64,000 nucleotides of DNA from JAVBMV01 sp031552145. GTDB lineage: Bacteria > Myxococcota > Myxococcia > Myxococcales > UBA5297. The stretch spans positions 1 to 64,000 of the forward strand of contig JAVBMV010000014.1 in NCBI GenBank assembly GCA_031552145.1, written 5' to 3'. This document shows, piece after piece, positions 51,578 to 62,732 of this stretch (its first letter is position 1; each line of letters begins with the position of its first letter). The position numbers were made by a program, and so were the translations under genes. The notes under the pieces were generated by a model. The model worked only from the letters and a program-made list of their open reading frames with translations, had not been told where the DNA came from and ran no database searches.

Positions 51578-52540
51578 TCACGAAAGCGAAAACGCGGAAA
51601 CGGGCTCGACCTCATCGTCGGAATCCCAGTCTTGTGGCTCCGAATTTCCCGCGGCGCGGGCGCCGCTCGCATCGAGCGCTAGGTCCCCCGCCAGGACGGT
51701 CAGCTCCTGCTTCAGTTTCTCCTTTGCCCTAATCTCGAGCTGCCTGGCGCGCTCTCGGGAAAAGCCGAAGTGACGTCCCAGCTCCTTCAGGGTCATAGGC
51801 TTATCGCTCATCACTCGCTTCTCGATGATGAAACGCTCGCGCTGATCGAGGCGTGCCAGCGCCACCTCGACGCGTGTCATCACCATGGCGCGCTCCTCCT
51901 TCTCGCCCAGCTCCTCGTCTTGGCCCGCTGCCTTGCTCACCACGAAATCGACGTGGCTGTTGCCGCCGTCGTCGCCCATCGGGGCATCGAGGGAGAGGTC
52001 GCGCCCTTCCATGCGCTGCTCCATCTCGAGCACCTCGGTCGGCTTTACGCGCAGCTTCTTCGCGATGCGGCGTGGGTCCGGGGCGCCCTCCTCGACGCCG
52101 TTGATCTTCTCGATCTCGCGCTTGGTGCGCGCCAGCGAGAAGAAGAGCTTCCGCTGCGCCTGGGTGGTTCCCAGCTTCACCAGCGACCAGCTCTTCAGAA
52201 TGTAGTTTTGGATGTAGGCGCGGATCCACCAGACGGCGTACGAGATGAGGCGGATCCCCTTGTCGGGATCGAACTTCTGCACCGCCTTCATCAGGCCGAT
52301 GTTTCCCTCCTGAATCAGATCGGCCATACGGATACCGTAGGAGCGGTACTCGTAGGCCACCTTGACGACGAAGCGCAGGTTGGAGGTGATGAGCGTGTGC
52401 GCGGCAGTGGAAGCCGACTCGTTGCGATACTGGCGCGCGAGCAGCTGCTCCTGTTCCTGCGTCAGGAGCGGAAACTGGTTGATCTCGGAGAGATACATCG
52501 CGAGAGAACCAGACGAGACGGGCAGGGTCGAGAGCTGCAT
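51578..52540 (-). CDS. rpoH: RNA polymerase sigma-32-type factor
   Basis: 320 residues. Region 2 (TSNLRFVVKVAYEYRSYG, LIQEGNIGLMKAVQKFDPDK, RLISYAVWWIRAYIQNYI) and region 4 helix-turn-helix (MTLKELGRHFGFSRERARQL) are complete. The RpoH box between regions 2 and 3 is clear (QRKLFFSLARTKRE). It ends with an acidic tail of about 30 residues beyond typical RpoH. Directs transcription of heat-shock genes; lon, a classic member of that regulon, lies directly upstream. Myxobacteria have several sigma-32-like paralogues, so the precise role could be developmental. Confidence 0.9.
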   Translation of the reverse strand: MQLSTLPVSSGSLAMYLSEINQFPLLTQEQEQLLARQYRNESASTAAHTLITSNLRFVVKVAYEYRSYGIRMADLIQEGNIGLMKAVQKFDPDKGIRLISYAVWWIRAYIQNYILKSWSLVKLGTTQAQRKLFFSLARTKREIEKINGVEEGAPDPRRIAKKLRVKPTEVLEMEQRMEGRDLSLDAPMGDDGGNSHVDFVVSKAAGQDEELGEKEERAMVMTRVEVALARLDQRERFIIEKRVMSDKPMTLKELGRHFGFSRERARQLEIRAKEKLKQELTVLAGDLALDASGARAAGNSEPQDWDSDDEVEPVSAFSLS

Positions 52541-52708
52541 CTATTCCTCCGGTAGCGCTCGTCCGGGTCCGCAGCCCCTCCCTTGGGGCGTGGCGCGGCT
52601 GTAACGAGATACCGGTGGCAGTAATCGCTGGCCGGCCCGGGCGCCAAGGGAACCTGTGTGCTCATTTGTGGCGGCTCGAAGCGATGGTGCGCGATCCACA
52701 CAAAATGA

Positions 52709-52732
52709 AGCCGCCGCCCCAAGGCGGCGGCT
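52709..52732 (-). terminator. Terminator of lon
   Basis: A 10-bp perfect stem AGCCGCCGCC/GGCGGCGGCT with a 4-base loop, followed on the minus strand by TCATTTTGTG. It lies 64 bases past the lon stop and separates lon from rpoH. Confidence 0.75.
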
Positions 52733-52795
52733 GTAGCAGAGAACAGAGGAGCATGGCTCCCCCATTCCCTTCGGTTCTGTGCCCTCGCCGCCGCG

Positions 52796-55270
<2,475 letters not shown>

Positions 55271-55506
55271 TTGCACCTCGCCCAAGAGCGTTCTCTTTGA
55301 GGGCCGGACTGCTGGTCCGTGCCCCGGCCCTAATGCCGACAGCTCGTTCGCTGAACGACCGGTCGGGCATTTTCCGGGCCCTAACTTAGCAACCGATCCG
55401 GGCATGGCAAACACGATGTTGCGATATATCGACATGGCTCTCTGCCGGCCTTTCGACTGGGCGGTGCGCGTGTTACCTTGCCGCGCACTTTGGCGGGAGA
55501 ACGGTG

Positions 55507-56211
55507 ATGAACAAGGTCGTTGGAAGCGCAGCGGAGGCGGTGAGAGAGATCGGTGATGGAGTCACGCTGATGGCCGGCGGCTTCGGCCTCTGCGGCAACC
55601 CCGAGACGCTCATCACCGCGCTGCACGAGAAGGGTGTGAGAGATCTCACCATCATCTCGAACAACTGCGGCACCACCGATCTCGGGCTGGGGGTCCTCTT
55701 GGCCGCGGGACAGGTGAAGAAGATGGTCTCCAGCTATGTCGGCGAGAACAAGGTCTTCGAGCAGCTCTATCTCTCGGGCGCGCTCGAGGTGGAGCTCAAT
55801 CCCCAGGGGACGCTCGCCGAGCGCATCCGCGCGGGTGGCGCGGGCCTCGGCGGCTTCTATACCCCGACAGGGGTGGGCACGCTCATCGCCGATGGGAAGG
55901 AGACGCGCACCATCGATGGAAGAGAATATGTGCTGGAGCTGCCGCTCAAAGCCGACTTCGCCATCGTCCACGCATGGAAGGCCGACACCTGGGGCAACCT
56001 GGTCTTCCGCAAGACGACGCGGAACTTCAGCGCGCTCATGTGCGCCGCCGCGCGCTTCACCATCGTCGAGGCCGAGGAGATCGTCGAGGTGGGCGCGCTC
56101 GATCCAGACGCGATCCATGTCCCCAGCATCTATGTGCACCGCCTGGTAAAGAGCGCGCCGCGGGCGCGCTGGATCGAGCGCAGGACCGTCCGACCCAGAG
56201 CCAGGCAGTAA
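55507..56211 (+). CDS. scoA: 3-oxoacid CoA-transferase subunit A
   Basis: 234 residues. Family I CoA-transferase alpha subunit: GVTLMAGGFGLCGNPETLI, SNNCGTTDLGLGVLL, GGFYTPTGVGTLIADGKE and GREYVLELPLKADFAIV. Works with the next gene to move CoA from succinyl-CoA to acetoacetate or a related acid. The ATG at 55507 (after an in-frame GTG) has GGGAG upstream. 34 bases separate it from subunit B. Confidence 0.93.
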   Translation: MNKVVGSAAEAVREIGDGVTLMAGGFGLCGNPETLITALHEKGVRDLTIISNNCGTTDLGLGVLLAAGQVKKMVSSYVGENKVFEQLYLSGALEVELNPQGTLAERIRAGGAGLGGFYTPTGVGTLIADGKETRTIDGREYVLELPLKADFAIVHAWKADTWGNLVFRKTTRNFSALMCAAARFTIVEAEEIVEVGALDPDAIHVPSIYVHRLVKSAPRARWIERRTVRPRARQ

Positions 56212-56245
56212 TCCGACTATCCCCGACTATCGAAGGAGCGAAGAG

Positions 56246-56902
56246 ATGGCACTGACGCGTGAAGAGATCGCGATGCGCGTCGCGAAGGAGCTACAGGATG
56301 GCTTCTATGTCAACCTGGGGATCGGCCTGCCCACCCTCGTGGCCAACTATGTCCCGGCGGGCGTCGAGGTGGTGCTGCAGTCGGAGAACGGCATGCTCGG
56401 GATTGGGCCCTATCCCTTCGAGGGCGACGAGGACCCCGACCTGATCAACGCGGGCAAGGAGACCATCACCGAGGTGAAGGGCTCCTGCTACTTCGACTCG
56501 GCGTCCAGCTTTGCCATGATCCGGGGCGGCCATATCGACATGGCCGTGCTTGGGGCGATGGAAGTAAGCGAGGAGGGCGATCTCGCCAACTGGACCATCC
56601 CGGGGAAGATGGTGAAGGGGATGGGTGGCGCGATGGATCTTGCCGTCGGCGCCAAGCGCGTCATCATCGCCATGGAGCACGAAGCGAAGGGTAAGCCGAA
56701 GATCTTGAAGCGCTGCTCGCTGCCGCTCACTGGCAAGCGGTGCGTCAACGCCATCGTCACCGACCTGGCCTTCATCGAGGTGACGCCCGAGGGGCTGCTC
56801 CTCGTGGAGCGCGCCCCAGGGGTCTCGGTGGAGGAGATCGTGGCGAAGACCGAGCCGCGCCTGCGCATCGCCCCCGAGCTGAGGGAGATGCGCTTTGCCT
56901 GA
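56246..56902 (+). CDS. scoB: 3-oxoacid CoA-transferase subunit B
   Basis: 218 residues. Catalytic Glu47 in LQSENGMLGIGPYPFEGDED forms the CoA thioester in this family. Other blocks: FYVNLGIGLPTLVANYVP, GGHIDMAVLGAMEVSEEGDL, ANWTIPGKMVKGMGGAMDL. Partner of subunit A, same operon, with GAAGGAGCGAAGAG before the ATG. Confidence 0.94.
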   Translation: MALTREEIAMRVAKELQDGFYVNLGIGLPTLVANYVPAGVEVVLQSENGMLGIGPYPFEGDEDPDLINAGKETITEVKGSCYFDSASSFAMIRGGHIDMAVLGAMEVSEEGDLANWTIPGKMVKGMGGAMDLAVGAKRVIIAMEHEAKGKPKILKRCSLPLTGKRCVNAIVTDLAFIEVTPEGLLLVERAPGVSVEEIVAKTEPRLRIAPELREMRFA

Positions 56903-56924
56903 GCGTGCGCTCTGACCTGCGCGG

Positions 56925-58250
56925 TCAGTTCTTCACGACGCGCAGGATCTTGTCCTTCTCCGGCGGGCAGGTGCCGCGTCCATCGCAGTTGCTCGTCGTG
57001 ATGTAGAGGTAGCCGTCGGGCGCGGAGATGAGCTCGCGGATCCGCCCATAGCCCTCGGGAGGATCTCCAATGAAGTAGATCTCGCGCGCCGTAACGACGC
57101 GTCGATCGCTCTTGTCGAGGATCAGCCTGTGGAGGTGGCGGGCCTTCAGCGCCCCCACGAAAAGGTCGCCGGTCCACTCGGGGATCTTTGTCCCTGTGTA
57201 GACGGCAAGCCCTCCTGGAGGAAGAGAGAGGCGCCACGCGACAGAGGGACTGCGCATCGCCGGATTCTCTTCGCAGCTGCGGATCGTAGGCCATCCCAAG
57301 TTCTGGCCGGGGCCCGTGCTGGTCACCTCGTCGAAGCCTGCGACACCGTCGTTCCCCGACGGACCATGGTCGGCGACCCACAAGGTATGGGGGCCGATCC
57401 AGTCGAACCCCTCGCAGTTACGCAGCCCCATCAGGAAGACCGGGCTGCCGGGGGTGGGGTTGTCGCTGGGGATGGTGCCGTCGGTGTTGAGCCGAAGCAT
57501 CTTGCCGTTGATCGCGGCGAGATCTTGGGCTCGCTCCTCGTTGCCGCCGTCGCCCGTCGTCACATAGAGCTTGGCGTCGGGCCCGATTCGGATTCGGCCG
57601 CCCGTGTGGACCGAGTTGACCGGAATGGCGTCGAGCAGCCGGCTGTCAAAGGTGGCCGTGAGGCCGTCATCGCTCATCTTCCAGCGGTCGAGACGGTTGA
57701 TGTTGCCCCCCCCTTCCTTGAGCGCCGTGTAGAAGAGGAAGATGAAGTGATTGGTGGCGTAGTCGGGATCGACGGCGACGCCGAGCAGTCCAGTCTCGCC
57801 AGCGTCGACGGTGGCGATCTCGGTGACGGGCGTGGGCAGCAGCACGCCCCCACGAAGGAGGCGCAGCCGGCCGGGACGCTCCGTCACGAGCCAGTCTCCG
57901 TTGGGCAAGAAGGCGATGGACCAGGGAACCTCCAGCCCCTCGGCGACGATTTCGACGCTTACCTGGCTCGTGCCCAGTGGGCCCTGTTCTACCTTCTCTT
58001 CCAGCTCGCAGACGGTCGGGAAGGGGGTCGAATAGTCGGCGAAGGTGTCGGAGAGCTGTGAGCCATCTGGAGTTTCGACAGAGGCATCCTTTGTACCGGT
58101 GTCACTCGAAAACGCCCCGTCGCTCGGGAGGCCAACGTCCCCCCTTCTTGGGCCCGAGCCGCCACCGCCGCAAGCGAGCGCCACCGGAAGCAACATACCG
58201 AGCGAGAGGCCGAAGAGCTGCCGAGCCGACCTGAAGTTGCGTGTACCCAT
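56925..58250 (-). CDS. PQQ-dependent sugar dehydrogenase-like lipoprotein
   Basis: 441 residues. The N-terminal signal ends VALAC followed by a Gly-rich start, a lipoprotein-like arrangement with an imperfect box. After a Ser/Asp-rich linker the soluble glucose dehydrogenase fold begins (about 95): LEVPWSIAFLPNGDWLVTER, SVHTGGRIRIGPDAKLYVTT with the catalytic His, and RELISAPDGYLYITTSN at the end. Characterised relatives oxidise aldoses with PQQ and calcium. The substrate is unknown and many lipoprotein relatives lack sugar oxidase activity. Confidence 0.85.
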   Translation of the reverse strand: MGTRNFRSARQLFGLSLGMLLPVALACGGGGSGPRRGDVGLPSDGAFSSDTGTKDASVETPDGSQLSDTFADYSTPFPTVCELEEKVEQGPLGTSQVSVEIVAEGLEVPWSIAFLPNGDWLVTERPGRLRLLRGGVLLPTPVTEIATVDAGETGLLGVAVDPDYATNHFIFLFYTALKEGGGNINRLDRWKMSDDGLTATFDSRLLDAIPVNSVHTGGRIRIGPDAKLYVTTGDGGNEERAQDLAAINGKMLRLNTDGTIPSDNPTPGSPVFLMGLRNCEGFDWIGPHTLWVADHGPSGNDGVAGFDEVTSTGPGQNLGWPTIRSCEENPAMRSPSVAWRLSLPPGGLAVYTGTKIPEWTGDLFVGALKARHLHRLILDKSDRRVVTAREIYFIGDPPEGYGRIRELISAPDGYLYITTSNCDGRGTCPPEKDKILRVVKN

Positions 58251-58435
58251 GCACCCTCCTTGAGAGTCTGTTGATGTCGAACCAGCGAGATTGGCCAGGA
58301 TCGATAGGGACGAGGTCGAAGGTGCGCAAAGCGGCGCCGAGCGCCGTGCAACGATGAGGCGCTAGAGGCATCGAACGATGCGCCTGTGGCGCGCTCTTGA
58401 AGGTTTGGGGTAGTGTAAGACTAGAGGAATTCGTG

Positions 58436-58819
58436 ATGTCGACTGGGCACTGGCAGAGAAAACATGAGCGGCTGCAGCACGAGATGCTGGTCGCGTGGCG
58501 TGGGGAGGGGCGTTTCTGCAGTGATCACGCCGTCAATCTCTCGACGGGTGGGCTCTTCATTAATGCCGCGCAACCGCTGCCCATGGGCAGCAAGGTGACC
58601 CTGCTGCTCTCCTTCCCCGGTGAGTCGGAGCCCATGGAGATTGTCGGGCGCGTGGCTCGCTCCATCCTTCCGGGAGCGCCCAATGGCGAGGCCCCTGGAA
58701 TGGGCGTCGAGTTTGTCGATCTACAGCAGGACGATCGCGCGCTCATCACCCGTTTTGTCGAGGTCTATCGGGACGAACTCCCAGACGACGACAGCAGACC
58801 CCCCTCGGAGCTCGCCTAG
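58436..58819 (+). CDS. PilZ-domain protein
   Basis: 127 residues from the ATG at 58436 with GAGGAA upstream. Single PilZ domain: NLSTGGLFINA carries the N.S..G part of the c-di-GMP site; an Arg lies near the start (KHERLQHE) where RxxxR is expected but the second Arg is not evident. Ends GMGVEFVDLQQDDRALITRF, typical of the family in myxobacteria. Precedes the VWA gene by 32 bases; likely cotranscribed. Confidence 0.8.
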   Translation: MSTGHWQRKHERLQHEMLVAWRGEGRFCSDHAVNLSTGGLFINAAQPLPMGSKVTLLLSFPGESEPMEIVGRVARSILPGAPNGEAPGMGVEFVDLQQDDRALITRFVEVYRDELPDDDSRPPSELA

Positions 58820-58851
58820 CCGCGCGGTATCCGAATCTCCCCCGGCCATCG

Positions 58852-60267
58852 ATGGAAGAGAGAGTGCGAGAGCTGGCCGTGCTGCTTCGGCAGAACGGTC
58901 TTCGTGTGGGGAGCGGCGAGCTGGTCGACGCGAACCGTGCGCTCACTCTGGTGGGGCTCGAAGAACGCGGCGCGGTGAAGGCGGCGCTGCGCTCCACTCT
59001 GGTCAAGCGTGCGCAGGATGTCGCGCTCTTCGACCGCCTCTTCGAGCTCTATTTCAATGGTTCGGCTCGCCTCTTCCGAGCGCTGGAGCGCTCCCTCGCC
59101 GCGGCGTTGCGCGCCACGGGACGCTTGGAGCCCAAAGAACTTGAGCGGGTAGTGGCGGCACTCGAGAGCCTCGCCGGAGAGCTCAGCCCGCTGACCCAGG
59201 CAATGGTGGATGGAGATAACGGCGCGCTCTCGCGCCTCTTTCAGTCGGCCGCGCTCCGGCTCGAGCTCGGCGGGCTGCCCGAGACGGCGAATCGCAGCTT
59301 CTACGAGCGAAGATTACTGGCGGGCGCGGGCGCCGCACAGGCTCGCGAGGAGCTCAAAGAGATCGCTTCGCTCCTCGCCTCGAAGGGGCTGCGCGCCGAG
59401 AGCGTCGAGCTGGTAGCCGAGGAGCTGGCCGCGGCGATGCGCGCGATCGAGGCCGCCGCCAAGGAGGCCATGGCTTTCGAGGCCGAGCTGCGGCGCGGGC
59501 GCGTCGGCTCGGGCTCTCCGGAATCCAATGGCGAGAAGCCTATCGCCAAGCTCTCGCGCGAAGAGCTCGAGGAGACCTTCACCGCGGTGCGCAGGCTGGC
59601 GGAGCGGCTCAAGTCGCGCATCTCTCGCCGAGAGCGGTCGCGCCGGAGAGGGGCGCTCAACGTCCGGCGGACGCTGCGCCTCAACATGGGAATTGGAGGG
59701 GTGCCAGCGCGCCTCGCCTTCAAGGCGCGCAGACCTTCGCGCCCCGACGTGGTGGTCCTCTGCGACGTCTCGGACTCGGTGCGCAACGTCTCGAAGCTGA
59801 TGCTGCTCTTCGTACACACGCTGCAGTCGCTCTTCGGGAAGGTGCGCTCCTTCGTCTTCGTCAGCCACGTCGGAGAGGTGACCGCGCACTTCAAGGATGT
59901 CGAAGCGGGGCGCGCGCTGGAGCTCGAACTGGCCGAAATGGCCATCGATCTGAAGGGCAATTCCAACTATGGGCAGGTCTTCGCGCGCTTCTTGACCGAT
60001 CATGGTGGCGCCATCAGCAGGCGGACCACGCTGCTCGTAATCGGCGACGGCAGAAACAACTACAACGAGCCGCACCGCTGGGCGCTGCGCGAGCTGGCGC
60101 GCCGGTCGCGCCGCGTCGTCTGGATCTGCCCCGAACCCGAGAGCACCTGGGGCTCGGGCGACAGCGTGATGGATGGCTACGCCAAGGAGTGCGGCAGCGT
60201 CGCGGTGGTGCGAACCCTGGGCGAGTTGGCGTCGCTGGCCGATACGCTCATCCCGCGCGGGGCGTAG
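58852..60267 (+). CDS. CoxE-like VWA-domain protein
   Basis: 471 residues. The N-terminal helical region of about 270 residues is rich in Ala, Glu and Leu (RELAVLLRQNGLRVGSGELV). The C-terminal von Willebrand A domain has a complete MIDAS start (VVVLCDVSDSVRNVSK, D.S.S), a Thr/Ser loop (DLKGNSNYGQVFARF) and a later Asp (LVIGDGRNNYNEPH). CoxE-like proteins work with MoxR AAA+ ATPases in metal-centre insertion; no MoxR gene lies in the window. Cytoplasmic. Confidence 0.85.
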   Translation: MEERVRELAVLLRQNGLRVGSGELVDANRALTLVGLEERGAVKAALRSTLVKRAQDVALFDRLFELYFNGSARLFRALERSLAAALRATGRLEPKELERVVAALESLAGELSPLTQAMVDGDNGALSRLFQSAALRLELGGLPETANRSFYERRLLAGAGAAQAREELKEIASLLASKGLRAESVELVAEELAAAMRAIEAAAKEAMAFEAELRRGRVGSGSPESNGEKPIAKLSREELEETFTAVRRLAERLKSRISRRERSRRRGALNVRRTLRLNMGIGGVPARLAFKARRPSRPDVVVLCDVSDSVRNVSKLMLLFVHTLQSLFGKVRSFVFVSHVGEVTAHFKDVEAGRALELELAEMAIDLKGNSNYGQVFARFLTDHGGAISRRTTLLVIGDGRNNYNEPHRWALRELARRSRRVVWICPEPESTWGSGDSVMDGYAKECGSVAVVRTLGELASLADTLIPRGA

Positions 60268-60286
60268 GGGCGACCGGCGGTCGCCC
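60268..60286 (+). terminator. Terminator of the VWA gene
   Basis: GGGCGACC and GGTCGCCC around a GGC loop, followed by TTGTT, directly after the stop codon. Confidence 0.6.
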
Positions 60287-60343
60287 TTGTTCGCGCCAAC
60301 GGAATCCCCGATGGATCGACCAAGGGCGCGGCAAGCGGCGCCC

Positions 60344-61360
60344 CTACAATCCGACGATGCGCGCCACCAGGCTCCTGGCGAAGGCGGGATCGGCGGTGCC
60401 TCTCACCACGGCGCGCCCATCGGAGAAGAGGAGCAGGTCGCACCCTTCGGTATGGAAGCGAGCCATGGCGCCTTGTCTCTTCACGGCGGTGGAGCGAGCG
60501 ATGCGCTCCAGCGCTTCGTCGAAAGAGAATGGGCTCCCTTCGGGTGGGGAGACCTGCACGGCGCGCTCCCCGCAGAGCAGCGTGGTGGCGCTCCCCGCGC
60601 CCGGCGCGAGCGCGTCGAACTGGCGCTGCCCACAGCACTTGCAGGCGGGATCGCGCTTCGCCTCGATGGCGCGCAGGGCGGGGGGCCAGAGCTCTACGCG
60701 ATAGAGGCGCGAGTTCGCGAGCGCTCCGACAAGGAGGCGCAGCGCTTCGGCAACCTGAAAGGCGGCCACCACCGTAGTGGCCGAGCCGAGCACGCCGGCT
60801 GAGTCGCAGGTGGGCAGTCCGCCTGCCTCTGGGCGCTCGGGGAAGAGACAGCGCAGGCAGGCTCCGTCGCCGGGCCTTATCGCCATGAAGAGCCCACCTG
60901 TCTCCACGGCGCCGCCATAGATCCAGGGGATGGCGCGCTCGACGCACGCATCGTTGAGCAGATAGCGGGTCTCGATGTTGTCCGTGGCATCGAGCACCAG
61001 ATCGATCTCGTCGAGAAGCGGCACGATGTTGCGCGCCGAGATATCCGCGACGCGCGCTTCGATCTCGATGGAGGAGTTGATGCGCCGCAGATGGCGCGCC
61101 GCCGCCTCGGCCTTCGGCGCCGCGTCGCGCGCGTCCTGCTCGTCGTAGAGTAGCTGTCTCTGCAGATTGCTCGTCTCGACCACGTCGCGATCGACGAGGC
61201 GCAGCTTGCCGATGCCGGCGCGCGCCAAGAGCTGTGCCTGGGTGCAGCCCAGCGCGCCGCAGCCCAGCAAGAGCAGGCGCGCGCCCTCGAGCTTGCGCTG
61301 CCCCTCGGGTCCAATCTGCGGCAACATCTGCTGTCTGACGTAGCGCGCGCGTTGCTCCAT
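60344..61360 (-). CDS. ThiF/MoeB-family E1-like adenylyltransferase
   Basis: 338 residues from the ATG at 61360 with GAGGGG upstream. Nucleotide-binding LLLLGCGALGCTQAQLLARA, Arg finger region (VVETSNLQRQLLYDEQD), catalytic Cys in LPTCDSAGVLGS, and two zinc-binding pairs (CLRC and CKCC). The C-terminal 90 residues are an extension beyond MoeB (about 250). Adenylates the C-terminus of a ubiquitin-like sulfur carrier such as MoaD or ThiS; the partner is not in the window, so thiamine versus molybdopterin use is undecided. Follows the GNAT gene by 10 bases. Confidence 0.88.
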   Translation of the reverse strand: MEQRARYVRQQMLPQIGPEGQRKLEGARLLLLGCGALGCTQAQLLARAGIGKLRLVDRDVVETSNLQRQLLYDEQDARDAAPKAEAAARHLRRINSSIEIEARVADISARNIVPLLDEIDLVLDATDNIETRYLLNDACVERAIPWIYGGAVETGGLFMAIRPGDGACLRCLFPERPEAGGLPTCDSAGVLGSATTVVAAFQVAEALRLLVGALANSRLYRVELWPPALRAIEAKRDPACKCCGQRQFDALAPGAGSATTLLCGERAVQVSPPEGSPFSFDEALERIARSTAVKRQGAMARFHTEGCDLLLFSDGRAVVRGTADPAFARSLVARIVGL

Positions 61361-61370
61361 CGGCGACCCC

Positions 61371-61967
61371 TCAGCGTCTCGAGATGGCGAGCGGCATCCG
61401 CGCCGCGCCGTGCAGTGAAAGAAAGGTATCGCGCGTAAGCGCCATCGCCACATCATGTGGCTCCTCGGCGATGGCGCTGGCCTCCGCCCCCGCCAGGGGG
61501 GCGTAGCCGAGGCGCTGAAAGAGCCTGAGCGATGCACCATTGTGGGGCGCGATGGAGACGAAGAGGCGCGAGAGCGAGAGCTGCTCGAAGGCGAGGTGGT
61601 GGAGCATGATGGCGAAGCGGGACCCAAGGCCGCGCCCCTTCTCCTCCTCGGCTCCGATCAGGATCGCGAACTCGGCTTCGTTGCCGCGCACGTTTCGCAG
61701 GTCGGCATCCCCGACGAGACGCAACCCCTCCTCCAATAGAAAGGGGCGACCTCCCGAGCGGTATGAGTGGGCGTAAAACTGCTCGACGTCAAATGGAGAG
61801 AGCGCCCTGCTGTTGCCGAGGAGGGCGCTGTTGCGCGGGGCGTTGTAGAACTCGGCAAGTCGCACACTCGCCGCGGCGATCTCGGTGCCGCTCGGCTCAT
61901 AGGCGCGGAGGGCGAGAGGCGAGGAGGGCTCCTCGACCAACCATCGAGGCGTGCCTTCAGGCCCCAT
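61371..61967 (-). CDS. GNAT-family N-acetyltransferase
   Basis: 198 residues. Core motif A is visible (EEEKGRGLGSRFAIMLHHLA), followed by RLFVSIAPHNGASLRLFQRL and GYAPLAG, the pattern of the RimJ/RimL branch. Acetyl acceptor unknown. Sits between the acidic zinc-ribbon gene (8 bases) and the E1-like gene (10 bases) in one leftward operon. Confidence 0.88.
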   Translation of the reverse strand: MGPEGTPRWLVEEPSSPLALRAYEPSGTEIAAASVRLAEFYNAPRNSALLGNSRALSPFDVEQFYAHSYRSGGRPFLLEEGLRLVGDADLRNVRGNEAEFAILIGAEEEKGRGLGSRFAIMLHHLAFEQLSLSRLFVSIAPHNGASLRLFQRLGYAPLAGAEASAIAEEPHDVAMALTRDTFLSLHGAARMPLAISRR

Positions 61968-61975
61968 GGCCGACC

Positions 61976-62401
61976 CTAGGGCTCTTCCGCCTCTTCCTCA
62001 TCCTCGTCGTCGTCCAGGTCGTCGTCCTCATCATCCTCATCCTCGTCATCGTCGAGAAAGGAGTCGTCGGCGAGTTCCTCTTCCTCTTCATCCTCCTCTT
62101 CATCCTCCTCTTCATCCTCCTCTTCATCCTCCTCTTCATCCTCCTCTTCATCCTCGGCGGAGGCATCGAAGGGAGGGGGGAGGTCGTCGCTCTCGAGGGC
62201 GAGGCTGATGCTGAACTTCTTCTGTGTGGCCGCCAGCTCCTTACAGAGCTCCGACAGTGCACTGCCGAGATCTTCGACCGCGCCGCGTCCCAGCCGCGCC
62301 TCGCAGTTTTCGCACATGATCTCATCCATGCCCTCGATGAGCTCGGCGGCGTCGATTTCGAAGTCGGTGCCACAGCGTTGGCAGATAAAGTCGATGACCA
62401 T
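61976..62401 (-). CDS. Zinc-ribbon protein with poly-acidic repeat tail
   Basis: 141 residues with GAGGAG before the ATG. An N-terminal zinc ribbon (ICQRCGTDFEI, then CENCEARLG) is followed by a helix (LGSALSELCKELAATQKKFS). The last 60 residues are nearly all Glu and Asp, made partly of six EEED-type units encoded by a 12-base tandem repeat. Acidic tails of this kind can mimic nucleic acid or bind basic proteins. No family function known. First gene of a leftward operon with GNAT and E1-like genes. Confidence 0.75.
   Translation of the reverse strand: MVIDFICQRCGTDFEIDAAELIEGMDEIMCENCEARLGRGAVEDLGSALSELCKELAATQKKFSISLALESDDLPPPFDASAEDEEEDEEEDEEEDEEEDEEEDEEEEELADDSFLDDDEDEDDEDDDLDDDEDEEEAEEP
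62084..62155. repeat. 12-base tandem repeat inside the acidic protein gene
   Basis: Six consecutive near-perfect units of CTTCATCCTCCT encode the EEDE repeats on the minus strand. Unit length is a multiple of three, so copy changes lengthen or shorten the tail without breaking the frame. Confidence 0.85.
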
Positions 62402-62533
62402 TGGCTGCTCCTCAACGTGTCGGAAGAGCGGCCATTTATGGGCAAGGGTCCGCGCCTGTCAACGGCACACTCCTCGCATTCGTTGACATGGGGCCGCGCT
62501 CCTACTACCAAGCGCGCATCACCCGAGATCGCC

Positions 62534-62731
62534 ATGCCCCCACCCACCCAGAAGTATTGCCCAGTCTGTAAGCGCGCCGCTCTGCCCCGAGCGCAGAACC
62601 CGCTCGCCCCCTTCTGTTCGGAGCGGTGCAGGCTCATCGACCTGGGGAAGTGGCTGGGGGAGGAGTACCGGGTCCCAGGGGAGACTGGCGAGCCCGAGCG
62701 CGCGCCGAGCGACAGCGACGAGGAGAAGTGA
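62534..62731 (+). CDS. yacG: DNA gyrase inhibitor YacG-type zinc protein
   Basis: 65 residues. CPVC and CSERC form the YacG zinc site, followed by RLIDLGKWLGEEYRVPG, the family core. Binds GyrB and inhibits gyrase in E. coli. The ATG at 62534 is the first in the conserved frame. One base separates its stop from the next ATG. Confidence 0.88.
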   Translation: MPPPTQKYCPVCKRAALPRAQNPLAPFCSERCRLIDLGKWLGEEYRVPGETGEPERAPSDSDEEK

Positions 62732-62732
62732 G

